DNA from: Algoriphagus litoralis
GTDB lineage: Bacteria > Bacteroidota > Bacteroidia > Cytophagales > Cyclobacteriaceae
NCBI RefSeq assembly: GCF_003259255.1
Contig: NZ_QGOL01000015.1
Location: forward strand, 1-64,000
Length of the DNA: 64,000 bases
Reading direction: 5' to 3'
The translations under genes and the position numbers were made by a program. Below the pieces are notes generated by a model. It was not told the DNA's origin and did not search any database. It saw only the letters and a program-made list of their open reading frames with translations. How positions within the stretch are numbered: position 1 is the first letter of the stretch; each line of letters begins with the position of its first letter. Below, piece by piece: positions 9,507-18,430 of the stretch.

Positions 9507-10822
9507 TTTCCTCCATTCAAAATGGCGTTTCCACCAGCTGGCTTTACATCATAGATTACGTAGGCTCCTTTGTTATCGCTTTGGATTTCTAAGGATTGGC
9601 TTTCTTTTCCTTGTATGACTTGAGCGGAAGTCCAATCAGCGGGAATGTAGGTTTTCAACGTCAAAGGAACTGAATAGACCAGTGGATCAAGGTTTAAGTT
9701 CAAGCCAATGGTTATGCTGTCTTTTTTCACCTTTGAGGAGACTTCAGTGGCTTTTCGCTCTCGCAGGTATTTGGTGACATCCCGGAAGGTAGCGATCCAC
9801 AAATCCTGCTCCTTAGCTTTCATATAAGAGAAATATTCCACGAGTTCAGGTCGTGTTTTTGGTTCCCAGCCCAAGTTTTCGATTCCATGAAATACCAGCA
9901 CCAACCAATTATTATCATGTGTCATAACGGTGTCAACCCAAGCTTTCATCTGGTTGATATCAATTCGGGTCACTGGACCGCGCTGCCACTGAATATATTC
10001 TTTAGCTGACTCACCTGGGGTCATTTTACTGCCTCGGTTGATTTCTTCTAACCATTCCTCAGGCATTCGGTTGCGAAGTGATGGGTAGACTTTGTGCGCA
10101 TATTCCATCACCCGTTCATTTTCGGTGCCATACGGGCCTTCGGCGCTGAATATGGATTCCGGACCTATGAACTTGAGCAAATCAGCCTTGCTTTGTTTTA
10201 ATTCATAAAGCAAGTTGACCTCATCCAAAACTGCAAGTCTCGGATGTGTGACAGTATGGGATGCGATTTCATGGCCTTGAGCAGCATAGGATTTGTATTG
10301 GTCCCAAGTGGTGGTATCTTCTATATTGTTATGAAAAACCACATCGTCTGTATCCTTCATTGTCCCATTTCTGATTTTCTCGTATCCTTCATCGATTAGC
10401 GCGTAGGCTTCGGTCACTTTTCCCTGTTCAAAAAGCGATCCCGCGCGCGCATGATACTCCTCTGCTTCGCTTGTTCCTGTGAATGCAATTAAGGATGCCC
10501 GCTCAAAAAAGTTGGTGGAATCTGTTTTGATTTGAGCGGTCTCTTGAATGATTTCCCGAGGATCTCTTCCGATAAATTTCCCTTTGCCGGAACCTTCTAC
10601 TTTGCCCGTGATTATATAGAAAGTTGCCGGCAACCCGAGGCTATCCATGATAGGTTTGGCAATGGTGAATTGGTTGACGATTCCGTCATCGTAGGTGACT
10701 GAGATAGCGCCCTTTTTATTTCCCTGAAACTTCGTGATCTCCGTTTGACCAAGGATTGGATCTGTTTGGGTGCAGGATACCTGGGTAAGTGAAATGAGAA
10801 GTAGGGCAATGATCGTTTTCAT
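9503..10822 (-). CDS. Polysaccharide deacetylase-family lipoprotein (NodB homology)
   Basis: A 439-residue protein with a lipobox (LTQVSC, C17), so probably lipid-anchored in the envelope. The NodB-type motifs are SVTYDDG (catalytic D45/D46) and the metal-binding H-x3-H in ASHTVTHP around residue 190. An insertion of about 60 residues lies between motif 1 and motif 2. The final 90 residues form a beta-rich extra domain. The family removes N-acetyl or O-acetyl groups from glycans using a metal ion; the actual glycan is unknown. It is followed convergently by the TPR kinase. Confidence 0.85.
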   Translation of the reverse strand: MKTIIALLLISLTQVSCTQTDPILGQTEITKFQGNKKGAISVTYDDGIVNQFTIAKPIMDSLGLPATFYIITGKVEGSGKGKFIGRDPREIIQETAQIKTDSTNFFERASLIAFTGTSEAEEYHARAGSLFEQGKVTEAYALIDEGYEKIRNGTMKDTDDVVFHNNIEDTTTWDQYKSYAAQGHEIASHTVTHPRLAVLDEVNLLYELKQSKADLLKFIGPESIFSAEGPYGTENERVMEYAHKVYPSLRNRMPEEWLEEINRGSKMTPGESAKEYIQWQRGPVTRIDINQMKAWVDTVMTHDNNWLVLVFHGIENLGWEPKTRPELVEYFSYMKAKEQDLWIATFRDVTKYLRERKATEVSSKVKKDSITIGLNLNLDPLVYSVPLTLKTYIPADWTSAQVIQGKESQSLEIQSDNKGAYVIYDVKPAGGNAILNGGN

Positions 10823-10912
10823 TTTGGGTAGGATGATATCGATCTAAGGTGTTGAAAAAGTGGCGAAATACTCAAACCGCTGGTCAAGTTTTAGATTTTG
10901 GTCCGCTTTAAA

Positions 10913-10949
10913 AAAACAAAAGCCCGGCGAATGGCCGAGCTTTTGTTTT
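10913..10949 (-). terminator. Terminator after the SIMPL gene
   Basis: Perfect 11-bp outer arms (aaaacaaaagc / gcttttgtttt) enclose a GC-rich inner stem (cggc / gccg). On the minus strand the T-rich side follows the stem, just after the stop codon of the SIMPL gene. Confidence 0.8.
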
Positions 10950-10966
10950 ACTTCATTCATCTTTTT

Positions 10967-11662
10967 TCAATACGTGTATTTCACATAAACCCGCTTGGTA
11001 AGCGTTTGGTCGTCAGTCTCGATTAACATATCCGAAGACTCGGCCATCGCTACTTTGGCATTCATGCCGTACATTGGTTGAGGTCTATAGTTTGGTTCCA
11101 AAGTTACGCTGAACACTCGGAGGCCACGAAGCGCAAGTGTGTTTCCGATCAACATTGCACGAGACTCTGCATCTTTCAAGGCATCAGTTAACAGCGCATC
11201 TTCCAGAGACTTTCGGGTAGCTTCAGAAATTCCGAAGTGTAAATTGTAACTCATATCTCCAGCTTCACCGATTGCATCTACAATTTTCTGCAGATCCTCA
11301 TTTGTAGCGGATGTGACTATCCTTAGGTTTTGACGAGCCACATAGCCATTGTCACTGGACACACCATTTTGGTAGATTCTGTTGACATCCACTGAGTAAT
11401 TATCAGCCACCAGTTTATAGTCTTTGATTCTGGCTTTTTTCAATGCATCCGCAAGAGTTTGGGTTTTCTTGTTGAGGACATTGACTGCATCATTGACTTT
11501 CATTGCCTTTTCTTCCAGATTTATGGAAAATATTGCCTCGTCTGCAGCGATTTTTCGCTCGGCATAGCCTTCTACTTCGATGATAGGAACTTGTTGGATT
11601 TGCTGCGCAAAAACAGGTGCTGCAAGCAAAATGGCGAAAATTGGAATAAGGATTCGTTTCAT
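10967..11662 (-). CDS. SIMPL (DUF541) domain periplasmic protein
   Basis: A 231-residue secreted protein with a signal peptide ending at PVFAQ and the SIMPL/DUF541 pattern: IEVEGYAERKIAADEA near the start, NDAVNVLNKKTQTLADALKKA, and LTDALKDAESRA in the second half. The family (for example E. coli YggE) is linked to oxidative stress and outer membrane functions but the biochemical role is unknown. It is a single gene with its own terminator. Confidence 0.85.
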   Translation of the reverse strand: MKRILIPIFAILLAAPVFAQQIQQVPIIEVEGYAERKIAADEAIFSINLEEKAMKVNDAVNVLNKKTQTLADALKKARIKDYKLVADNYSVDVNRIYQNGVSSDNGYVARQNLRIVTSATNEDLQKIVDAIGEAGDMSYNLHFGISEATRKSLEDALLTDALKDAESRAMLIGNTLALRGLRVFSVTLEPNYRPQPMYGMNAKVAMAESSDMLIETDDQTLTKRVYVKYTY

Positions 11663-11857
11663 CTTTTTGTGAGTTGAGTTTCAAATTTTCAAATTCATAT
11701 CGAGAAAAGCGCATTTTTCTAGTCGTTTTCGACAGGAATTCAGTCATACTAGTCAAAAGACGATCCAAAATTCAAATGGCGACAACCGGGGATCTATTTT
11801 GAATCCGAATTAGGAAAAATTAAGAATCTCAGTTGATCCAATCCAGGATATTGAAGT

Positions 11858-12121
11858 TTACCCAATGTATTTCTTGCCGAGTTCCTCTACCAGATTAAGG
11901 TACATTTCAGTTGCCTCTGCTTTGCTTTTACCTTTGAATGCCAGCCAGCTATTGTATTTGGCGGCAGCTTTAAAATCAAAACCGCCAGGTCTTTCGGTTT
12001 CATTGTCTCCTTGGGTGGCCTGTTTGTACAGTCCATAGAGTTTCAGCAACTCTTCATTGCTTGGTTTACTTGTGAATTTCTGTGTTAAGGCGAAAGCTTC
12101 TTCAAGCGTAGTTGGCTTCAT
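11858..12121 (-). CDS. Acyl-CoA-binding protein (ACBP family)
   Basis: An 87-residue protein that matches eukaryote-type ACBP over its whole length. The acyl-CoA contact residues are present as Y29, Y32 and K33 (YGLYKQAT), K55 and Y74, with W59 in KYNSWLAFKG. It would bind long-chain acyl-CoA esters in the cytosol and buffer them. An upstream in-frame ATG at 12160 would add 13 residues not found in the family, so ATG 12121 is preferred. It lies in the same direction as citrate synthase upstream, separated by a terminator. Confidence 0.88.
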   Translation of the reverse strand: MKPTTLEEAFALTQKFTSKPSNEELLKLYGLYKQATQGDNETERPGGFDFKAAAKYNSWLAFKGKSKAEATEMYLNLVEELGKKYIG

Positions 12122-12302
12122 TATTCGATAGTTTGGTTTTTCTATTGGCTTTCCTGCCAAAGGGCAGTCAGGTGAAATGCTTCAATCAATCATTCTTCAG
12201 GTTAGCAAGATGGATTCAATTTTGCTTTGGAAAGAAAACTGATTGACTTGATTGGAGTTTCCAAAAATGGTGCTAAAATTCCAAATCAAAATGTAGTTAA
12301 AT

Positions 12303-12334
12303 AAAAAAAGCCATCTTAAGGATGGCTTTTTTTT
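12303..12334 (-). terminator. Terminator of citrate synthase gene
   Basis: Stem aaaaaaagccatc / gatggctttttttt with a short loop, 20 bases past the gltA stop on the minus strand; the A-tract reads as a U-tract in the gltA transcript. Confidence 0.85.
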
Positions 12335-12354
12335 AGAATCGATGGTTTTTCGAT

Positions 12355-13641
12355 TTATCTTTTGTTCATGCTCACGTAGTCACGCTCGTTGGCGCCAACA
12401 TAGACCTGTCTAGGTCTTCCGATTGGTTCGCCATTTTCTCGCATTTCTTTCCATTGAGCGATCCAGCCTGGAAGTCTTCCCAATGCAAACATCACCGTAA
12501 ACATGTCAGTAGGAATACCTAAAGCTCTGTAGATGATTCCGGAGTAAAAATCCACATTTGGATATAATTTTCTATCGATAAAATACTGGTCATGAAGCGC
12601 TGCATATTCCAGTTCTTTCGCAATTTCCAAAATCGGGTCTTTTACACCCAGTTTTTCTAAAACGTCGTCAGCTGCTTTTTTAATGATTTTTGCTCTAGGA
12701 TCGAAGTTTTTGTACACTCTGTGACCAAAACCCATTAAGCGGAAAGGATCATTTTTATCCTTTGCTTTATCGAGGTATTTCTTCGCATCTCCGCCGTCAG
12801 CTTTGATCGCTTCGAGCATTTCAATCACGGATTGGTTGGCACCGCCATGCAGTGGTCCCCATAGCGCATTGATACCTGCAGAAATTGACGCATAGATTGA
12901 GGCTTGGGAAGACCCAACGATTCTCACAGTGGATGTAGAGCAGTTTTGCTCATGGTCCGCATGAAGAATAAGGAGCTTGTCCAATGCGGATGAAACGATA
13001 GGATCTACTTCATATTTTTCTGCAGGAAGCGCAAACATCATCTTCAAGAAGTTGGAACAATAATCCAGTGTATTGTCTGGATAATTGACCGGATGTCCCA
13101 TTTCGTTTTTATAGGCCCAAGCTGCAAACGTTGGCATCTTAGCCAAAAGTCTGATAATGCTCAAGTCCACCTCTTCTTTACTCCTGTTTGGATGCAGGGA
13201 GTCGGGATAGAAAGCGGTCAATGAACAGATCAAGGAAGAAAGTACTCCCATCGGATGCGCATTGGACGGAAAGCCTTCCAGTATTTTTTTGATGTCCTCG
13301 TGAACAAGCGTATGGTGGGTGATGTCTACATTGAATGCTTCATACTGAGTTTGTGTAGGAAGTTCACCGTAGATCAAAAGGTAGGCTACTTCCAGAAAAG
13401 TGGATTTTTCGGCAAGGTCTTCGATTCTGTAGCCCCGGTATCTTAAGATTCCTTCTTCACCATCCAAAAAAGTTATCGCACTTTTGGTAGCACCGGTGTT
13501 TTTGTAACCTGGATCAAGGGTGATTAATCCGGTTGTGTCGCGGAGCTTTCCAATTTCGATGGCATTTTCATTTTCAGAACCTGTAACCACAGGGAATTCA
13601 AATTCTTGACCTTTGTAGGACAATTTGGCGGAGTCAGACAT
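12355..13641 (-). CDS. gltA: Citrate synthase
   Basis: A 428-residue enzyme that condenses acetyl-CoA and oxaloacetate to citrate at the entry to the TCA cycle. Catalytic residues are H265 (WGPLHGGAN), H307 (GFGHRVY) and D364 (NVDFYSG), matching E. coli GltA H264, H305 and D362. The N-terminal beta-rich domain (LSYKGQEFEFPV) marks the hexameric, NADH-sensitive type of Gram-negative bacteria, although sensitivity is an inference. Transcribed alone; a 7-bp-arm palindrome (13750-13767) lies about 110 bases upstream. Confidence 0.96.
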   Translation of the reverse strand: MSDSAKLSYKGQEFEFPVVTGSENENAIEIGKLRDTTGLITLDPGYKNTGATKSAITFLDGEEGILRYRGYRIEDLAEKSTFLEVAYLLIYGELPTQTQYEAFNVDITHHTLVHEDIKKILEGFPSNAHPMGVLSSLICSLTAFYPDSLHPNRSKEEVDLSIIRLLAKMPTFAAWAYKNEMGHPVNYPDNTLDYCSNFLKMMFALPAEKYEVDPIVSSALDKLLILHADHEQNCSTSTVRIVGSSQASIYASISAGINALWGPLHGGANQSVIEMLEAIKADGGDAKKYLDKAKDKNDPFRLMGFGHRVYKNFDPRAKIIKKAADDVLEKLGVKDPILEIAKELEYAALHDQYFIDRKLYPNVDFYSGIIYRALGIPTDMFTVMFALGRLPGWIAQWKEMRENGEPIGRPRQVYVGANERDYVSMNKR

Positions 13642-13864
13642 ATAGCGTTTTTTGGATTGCTTTTAGTATAATACATCAAAAGATGCCCTTAAGTTAATAA
13701 AATGGAATCTTTTTTAGGGATAATATTGTATGGGATGGCCAAATATTATTTCGAAAGCGATTTCGAAGATTTAGGCGATTAAGTTGACCCCGAAATCAAT
13801 TAATAATCCTTTTGAAATTGAAAATTAGATTTTATAAAACCTGCATTTAGAAGGCCTGGAATTT

Positions 13865-13892
13865 AAAAAAAAAGCCCTTAAGGGCTTTTTTT
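13865..13892 (-). terminator. Terminator of the suf operon
   Basis: A hairpin of AAAAAAAAAGCCC / GGGCTTTTTTT with a TTAA loop overlaps the stop codon of the bacilliredoxin gene, the last gene of the suf transcript. Confidence 0.85.
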
Positions 13893-14313
13893 AATCACAG
13901 AAATGTTCGAATACCTCCACCAAGTGGTCACCAATCATTTTAGCATTTCTGCCTTCGATATGGTGTCTTTCGATGAAGTGTACCAATTCGCCATCTTTAA
14001 ACAAGGCCATGGCAGGAGAGGATGGAGGATAAGGTAATACCAGTTCTCTTAGTTTTGCAACCGCCTCACGGTCGTTGCCTGCGAAAACAGTGGCCAAAGT
14101 GCTGGGTTTTTTTTCAGCTTGCTCCACAGCATACCTTACACCAGGTCTTGCTGCACCCGCTGCACATCCACATACCGAATTCACGACGACAAGTGTGGTG
14201 CCTTTGTGGTTTGGACCCAAGTGTTCAGCTACTTGCTCTGCAGTTCTGAATTCTTGGAATCCTACATTTGAAAGTTCTGCCCTCATGGGAGCAATTAGCT
14301 CTTCAGGATACAT
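13891..14313 (-). CDS. Bacilliredoxin, BrxA/BrxB (YphP/YqiW) family
   Basis: A 140-residue thiol-disulfide protein with the family's C48-G49-C50 motif in NSVCGCAAG. In Bacillus the family removes bacillithiol from S-bacillithiolated proteins. ATG 14313 (MYPEELI) is the usual family start; a 16-codon extension upstream is unlikely and would nearly reach the sufT stop. It is the last gene of the suf operon, 28 bases after sufT, so a role in protecting or repairing iron-sulfur assembly thiols is plausible but inferred. Confidence 0.9.
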   Translation of the reverse strand: MYPEELIAPMRAELSNVGFQEFRTAEQVAEHLGPNHKGTTLVVVNSVCGCAAGAARPGVRYAVEQAEKKPSTLATVFAGNDREAVAKLRELVLPYPPSSPAMALFKDGELVHFIERHHIEGRNAKMIGDHLVEVFEHFCD

Positions 14314-14341
14314 AGTATTGTGTTTTTTTATTTGTTCGTTA

Positions 14342-14680
14342 TTATAAGAAGCCCAATTCAAGCTTTGCAGCCTCAGACATCATATCTTGAGAATAGGGTG
14401 GGTCAAAGGTAACTTCTACTTCGACATTATTTACGCCTTGAATCTGCTGAATTTTATCTTTAACCTCAGAAGGAATAAACTCAGCTGAGGGGCAGTTTGG
14501 CGAGGTCAGCGTCATTTGGACATAGACATTATTCACAGGATATACGGTGATCTCATAGATCAACCCCAAATCATATACATCTACAGGAATCTCTGGATCA
14601 TAGACTTGTTTGATTGCCATGACTACCTTATCTCTAAGGTTGGTGCTCTGTCCGCTATCGGTATTGGTTTGTGCTTCCAT
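14342..14680 (-). CDS. sufT: SufT-type DUF59 iron-sulfur carrier/assembly protein
   Basis: A 112-residue MIP18/DUF59 protein with DPEIPVDVYDLGLIYEI and the conserved Cys in LTSPNCPSAEF. This family acts in maturation of iron-sulfur proteins under high demand. Its ATG at 14680 begins one base after the sufE stop codon, so the two are translationally linked. Longer starts upstream overlap sufE and are unlikely. Confidence 0.9.
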   Translation of the reverse strand: MEAQTNTDSGQSTNLRDKVVMAIKQVYDPEIPVDVYDLGLIYEITVYPVNNVYVQMTLTSPNCPSAEFIPSEVKDKIQQIQGVNNVEVEVTFDPPYSQDMMSEAAKLELGFL

Positions 14681-14681
14681 T

Positions 14682-15113
14682 TTATGCGTTTTGCTTGGTT
14701 TGGAATGCATATGCATATAATTTCATCTGCTTGATCATAGCCGACAGCCCGTTTGAGCGCTGGCTTCCGATGATACTTCCCATTCCGATTCGATCGATAA
14801 AATTCAAGTCTGCACTTAGAATCTCTTCTGGCCTGCGATTGTTTAAAACTCGAATCAAAAGTGAGATCAAACCCTTGGTAATATCGGTGTTGGAATCAGC
14901 TTGGTAGTGGATTTTGCCATTAACTTCATCAGCGATCAACCAAACTTTAGATTGACATCCTTTGATGATATTTTCTTCTTTTCGCTCATTCTCAGGAAAT
15001 TCTTCCAGACTTCCCCCAAGCTCCATGATGTAAAAAATGGTAGATTCCTTATCATCTCCAAGAATTTCAAATTCGGATACGATTTCTTCTTGTATGTCTT
15101 TAATGCTACTCAT
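14682..15113 (-). CDS. sufE: Cysteine desulfuration protein SufE
   Basis: A 143-residue SufE-like protein that accepts persulfide sulfur from SufS through C53 (IKGCQSKVW) and passes it to SufBCD. The middle helix and the ERKEENIIKGC stretch are typical. Its ATG overlaps the sufS stop by 4 bases (ATGA). Confidence 0.92.
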   Translation of the reverse strand: MSSIKDIQEEIVSEFEILGDDKESTIFYIMELGGSLEEFPENERKEENIIKGCQSKVWLIADEVNGKIHYQADSNTDITKGLISLLIRVLNNRRPEEILSADLNFIDRIGMGSIIGSQRSNGLSAMIKQMKLYAYAFQTKQNA

Positions 15114-16333
15114 TTATTCTTAAATCTTGCAATTTGGGCGACGCCTTCAGCGAGTTTGTCTAGCTCTGATTTGGTATTGTAAACTGCAAAAGAGGCTCTT
15201 ACAGTTCCTTCTATTCCAAATCTTTTCATCAGAGGCTGGGTGCAATGGTGCCCAGTACGTACTGCGATCCCTTTTGCATCCAGCATTTGCCCTACATCAA
15301 AAGGATGCATTCCATTGATATTGAAGGATAAGACAGAAACTTTGTCTGAAGCAGTTCCAACTGGAATAAAGCCTTTGATGTCTTTCATCCTCTCGTTGGC
15401 ATAAGCCAAAAGGGAATCCTCATGCGCTTTGATCGCTGGTTTTCCAAGTTCTTTTATGAAATCCAAAGCAGATTTGAACGCAATCACATCAGCAATATTC
15501 GGAGTTCCAGCCTCAAATTTGAAGGGAATATCATTGTAAGTGGTCTTTTCGAAAGTCACTTCTTTGATCATTTCACCACCACCGAGGAAGGGTGGCATGG
15601 ACTCAAGAACTTCTCTTTTTCCATATAAAACTCCAAGGCCAGTCGGTCCATACAGCTTATGCGCTGAAAAAGCCATAAAGTCGCAATCCAACTCTTGAAC
15701 ATTGATTTCCAAATGAGAAGTGGACTGTGCGCCATCTAGTAGTACTTTAGCTCCGACAGCATGTGCAGCATCAATCACTTTTTTGACAGGATTGATGGTT
15801 CCCAAAGCGTTGGAAGCATGCACGATGCTGACCAATTTTGTTTTTGGGGAAAGTAATTTTTCAAACTCTTCGAAAAGAATTTCACCTGCCTCATTAATTG
15901 GAATGATTTTCAGGATCGCACCTTTTTCTTCACATAGCATCTGCCAGGGCACAATATTGGAATGATGCTCCATGGTGGAGATGATGATTTGGTCATTTTT
16001 TCCGATGAACTTCCTTCCAAAAGTTTGAGCTACCAGATTGATGCTTTCGGTTGTTCCTTTGGTGAAAATGATCTCTGCTGATTCCCTGGCATGGATAAAT
16101 TCCCGTACCGAATCACGCGTATTTTCATAATATCGTGTTGCCCGATCTGCCAAAGCATGAGCACCGCGATGGATATTGGAATTGTCATTGCCATAGTAAT
16201 TGGTCAATGCATCCAGTACCGCTTGAGGCTTTTGAGTTGTAGCTGCGTTATCAAAATAGATCAGAGGCTTCCCATGCACCTCTTGATGAAGTACCGGAAA
16301 TAAGCCTCGGATCTGATCGATGTTTAAGCTCAT
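15110..16333 (-). CDS. sufS: Cysteine desulfurase SufS
   Basis: A 407-residue PLP-dependent class V aminotransferase-fold enzyme that takes sulfur from cysteine for iron-sulfur clusters. PLP lysine K226 is in SAHKLYGP, and the persulfide cysteine C364 is in RTGHHCTQP. The sequence FDNAATTQKP near residue 27 is typical of the SufS (group II) subfamily. It lies 4 bases after sufD and overlaps sufE. Confidence 0.95.
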   Translation of the reverse strand: MSLNIDQIRGLFPVLHQEVHGKPLIYFDNAATTQKPQAVLDALTNYYGNDNSNIHRGAHALADRATRYYENTRDSVREFIHARESAEIIFTKGTTESINLVAQTFGRKFIGKNDQIIISTMEHHSNIVPWQMLCEEKGAILKIIPINEAGEILFEEFEKLLSPKTKLVSIVHASNALGTINPVKKVIDAAHAVGAKVLLDGAQSTSHLEINVQELDCDFMAFSAHKLYGPTGLGVLYGKREVLESMPPFLGGGEMIKEVTFEKTTYNDIPFKFEAGTPNIADVIAFKSALDFIKELGKPAIKAHEDSLLAYANERMKDIKGFIPVGTASDKVSVLSFNINGMHPFDVGQMLDAKGIAVRTGHHCTQPLMKRFGIEGTVRASFAVYNTKSELDKLAEGVAQIARFKNK

Positions 16334-16337
16334 GGCT

Positions 16338-17606
16338 TTAGAATTTGCTTCCTAATCGCTCCTGAACGAGCGTGTCGCAATAGTTGCGGAAGCTTTCTTC
16401 TTGTATTTTTTCCAATACTTCTCCTGCAAATGCATACAGCAAAAGTCCTTTTGCCTGCATTTTGTCAATCCCTCTAGCCTGAAGGTAGAAAAGTGCCTCC
16501 TCGTCGAGTTGGCCAACCGTACATCCATGGGAGCATTTGACATCATCTGCCCAAATCTCCAATTGTGGTTTGGTATTGATAATGGCATCTTCCGACAAGA
16601 GAATGTTATTATTCTGCTGGAAAGCATTGGTTTTCTGAGCATCCTGACGGACAAAGATTTTGCCGTTGAATACGCCTCTGCTTTGATCCGCTAAGATTCC
16701 TTTGTACAATTCATGCGATTCTGCATGTGGAATGGTGTGGTCAACATTGGTATGGTTGTCCACATGAGTTTTTCCATTTAAGAGAAAAATCCCAAACATA
16801 TTCCCTTCAGAGTTACTGCCAAGAAGGTTAAGACTAAGATTATTTCTTACTAAATCGCCTGAAAGTGAAATATTCACTGAAGTGAACCTTGCGTCTTTTT
16901 GGATATCTGATTCTATACTGCTTACTTCAATGGCATTCTTACCTTCGTTTTGAAGTCTGTAATAGCTCAGCTGCGTATTAATACCACCTTTAAGTTCAAC
17001 TACTTTGTTTACAAAATAGGCGGTGTCTCCGAGGCTAATGCTGTGGTCGATAAATGTCACTTCTGCAAAGTCACCTGCTTCGATCCAAACTCGAGGCTGA
17101 ATCACTTGGCCTTCATTTGCTTGATTAAACGAAAGCAAAAGGATTGGCTTTGCTATTTGTGCTTTTTTTGGAACTGAGATGAAGATGCCATCCTCAAAAG
17201 ATGCTTGATTCAAAGCTGCAAAAGCATCCTTTTCAGGCTTTGCAATGCTACCAAGAGCCAAATCAGTTTTCTCTGAGATTAAGGAAACTTCAACTCCTTC
17301 AATTTTGGAGGAAAGGTTTGGCTGGAATTTTCCATTGGAAAAAACCAAGACATCCCCTTCAAAACCTTCGAAAATTGAGGATTTTACCAATTCTCCAGCA
17401 ACATCAAAAGTTTGAGCAGCTGTGAATTTGCTGATATTTTGCTCCAGCTTCTTTCCGATGTTGGTAAATTTATATTCTTCAGCTTTCGAAGCAGGAATTC
17501 CTTGGACCAAGTAGCTTTCTTTTGCCAATGCTCTGGCAGCTTCGAAGGTTTTGGGAGCTGATTCTAAAAGACTGCTAAATGTATCTTGTTTTGTCAAGGT
17601 ACTCAT
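16338..17606 (-). CDS. sufD: Fe-S cluster scaffold subunit SufD
   Basis: A 422-residue SufB/SufD-fold protein with the C-terminal half of a beta-helix containing VDHTIPHAESHELYKGIL, GVFNGKIFVRQDAQKT and ADDVKCSHGCTVGQLDEEALFYL, all SufD hallmarks. It partners SufB and SufC in the SufBC2D scaffold. ATG 17606 (MSTLTKQD) is preferred over one 57 bases upstream because the longer form would overlap the sufC end with unrelated residues. Confidence 0.93.
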   Translation of the reverse strand: MSTLTKQDTFSSLLESAPKTFEAARALAKESYLVQGIPASKAEEYKFTNIGKKLEQNISKFTAAQTFDVAGELVKSSIFEGFEGDVLVFSNGKFQPNLSSKIEGVEVSLISEKTDLALGSIAKPEKDAFAALNQASFEDGIFISVPKKAQIAKPILLLSFNQANEGQVIQPRVWIEAGDFAEVTFIDHSISLGDTAYFVNKVVELKGGINTQLSYYRLQNEGKNAIEVSSIESDIQKDARFTSVNISLSGDLVRNNLSLNLLGSNSEGNMFGIFLLNGKTHVDNHTNVDHTIPHAESHELYKGILADQSRGVFNGKIFVRQDAQKTNAFQQNNNILLSEDAIINTKPQLEIWADDVKCSHGCTVGQLDEEALFYLQARGIDKMQAKGLLLYAFAGEVLEKIQEESFRNYCDTLVQERLGSKF

Positions 17607-17623
17607 GTGTGTTGGTTTTGAAT

Positions 17624-18388
17624 TCAGACTGTAGCTGCAGAATCGACCTCTTCTTTGATCCAATCGTAGCCTTTTTCCTCGAGTTCCATGGCCAATTCTT
17701 TGGTCCCTGATTTTACGATGCGACCTTTGTAGAGCACATGCACGTAATCTGGCACGATGTAATCGAGAAGACGCTGATAATGCGTCACGACGATCGTTGC
17801 ATTTTTGTCTGATTTAAGCTGATTCACGCCATTGGAGACAATTCTCAAGGCATCGATGTCAAGGCCAGAATCGGTTTCATCCAAGATAGAAAGACTAGGA
17901 TCCAACATGGCCATTTGGAATATTTCATTTCGCTTCTTTTCTCCTCCGGAGAAACCTTCATTCAAAGATCTGCTAAGCAGTTTTTGGTCGATTTCTACGA
18001 GCTTCATTTTCTCTTTCATCAGAGTTAAAAACTTCACAGCGTCCAAAGCTTCCAATCCTCTGTACTCACGAACTTGATTAACAGCAGTTCTTAAGAAGTT
18101 GGTAGATGAGACGCCTGGGATTTCAACAGGATATTGGAAAGCCAAGAATACACCTTCTCTTGCGCGATCCTCAGGAGCAAGATCCAATAGATTTTTTCCT
18201 TTGAATATCACTTCACCCTCTGTCACTTCATATTCCTCACGTCCTGCCAATACAGAAGCCAAGGTTGACTTTCCTGAACCGTTTGGACCCATGATCGCAT
18301 GAACTTCACCTGCTTTTACTTCCAGGTTGATTCCTCTCAGGATTTCTGTTCCTTCGATGGATGCGTGTAGATTTTTTATTGATAACAT
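17624..18388 (-). CDS. sufC: Fe-S assembly ATPase SufC
   Basis: A 254-residue ABC-type ATPase with Walker A GPNGSGKS (34-41), signature GFSGGEKKR, Walker B LSILDETDSGLD and the switch His in VVTHYQRLL. It drives the conformational change of SufBC2D. It follows an interrupted IVS-type gene which separates it from sufB, an unusual gap in an otherwise tight operon. Confidence 0.95.
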   Translation of the reverse strand: MLSIKNLHASIEGTEILRGINLEVKAGEVHAIMGPNGSGKSTLASVLAGREEYEVTEGEVIFKGKNLLDLAPEDRAREGVFLAFQYPVEIPGVSSTNFLRTAVNQVREYRGLEALDAVKFLTLMKEKMKLVEIDQKLLSRSLNEGFSGGEKKRNEIFQMAMLDPSLSILDETDSGLDIDALRIVSNGVNQLKSDKNATIVVTHYQRLLDYIVPDYVHVLYKGRIVKSGTKELAMELEEKGYDWIKEEVDSAATV

Positions 18389-18430
18389 AATTTGATATTT
18401 GACATTTGAAATTTGAGATCGATCGGCGTT

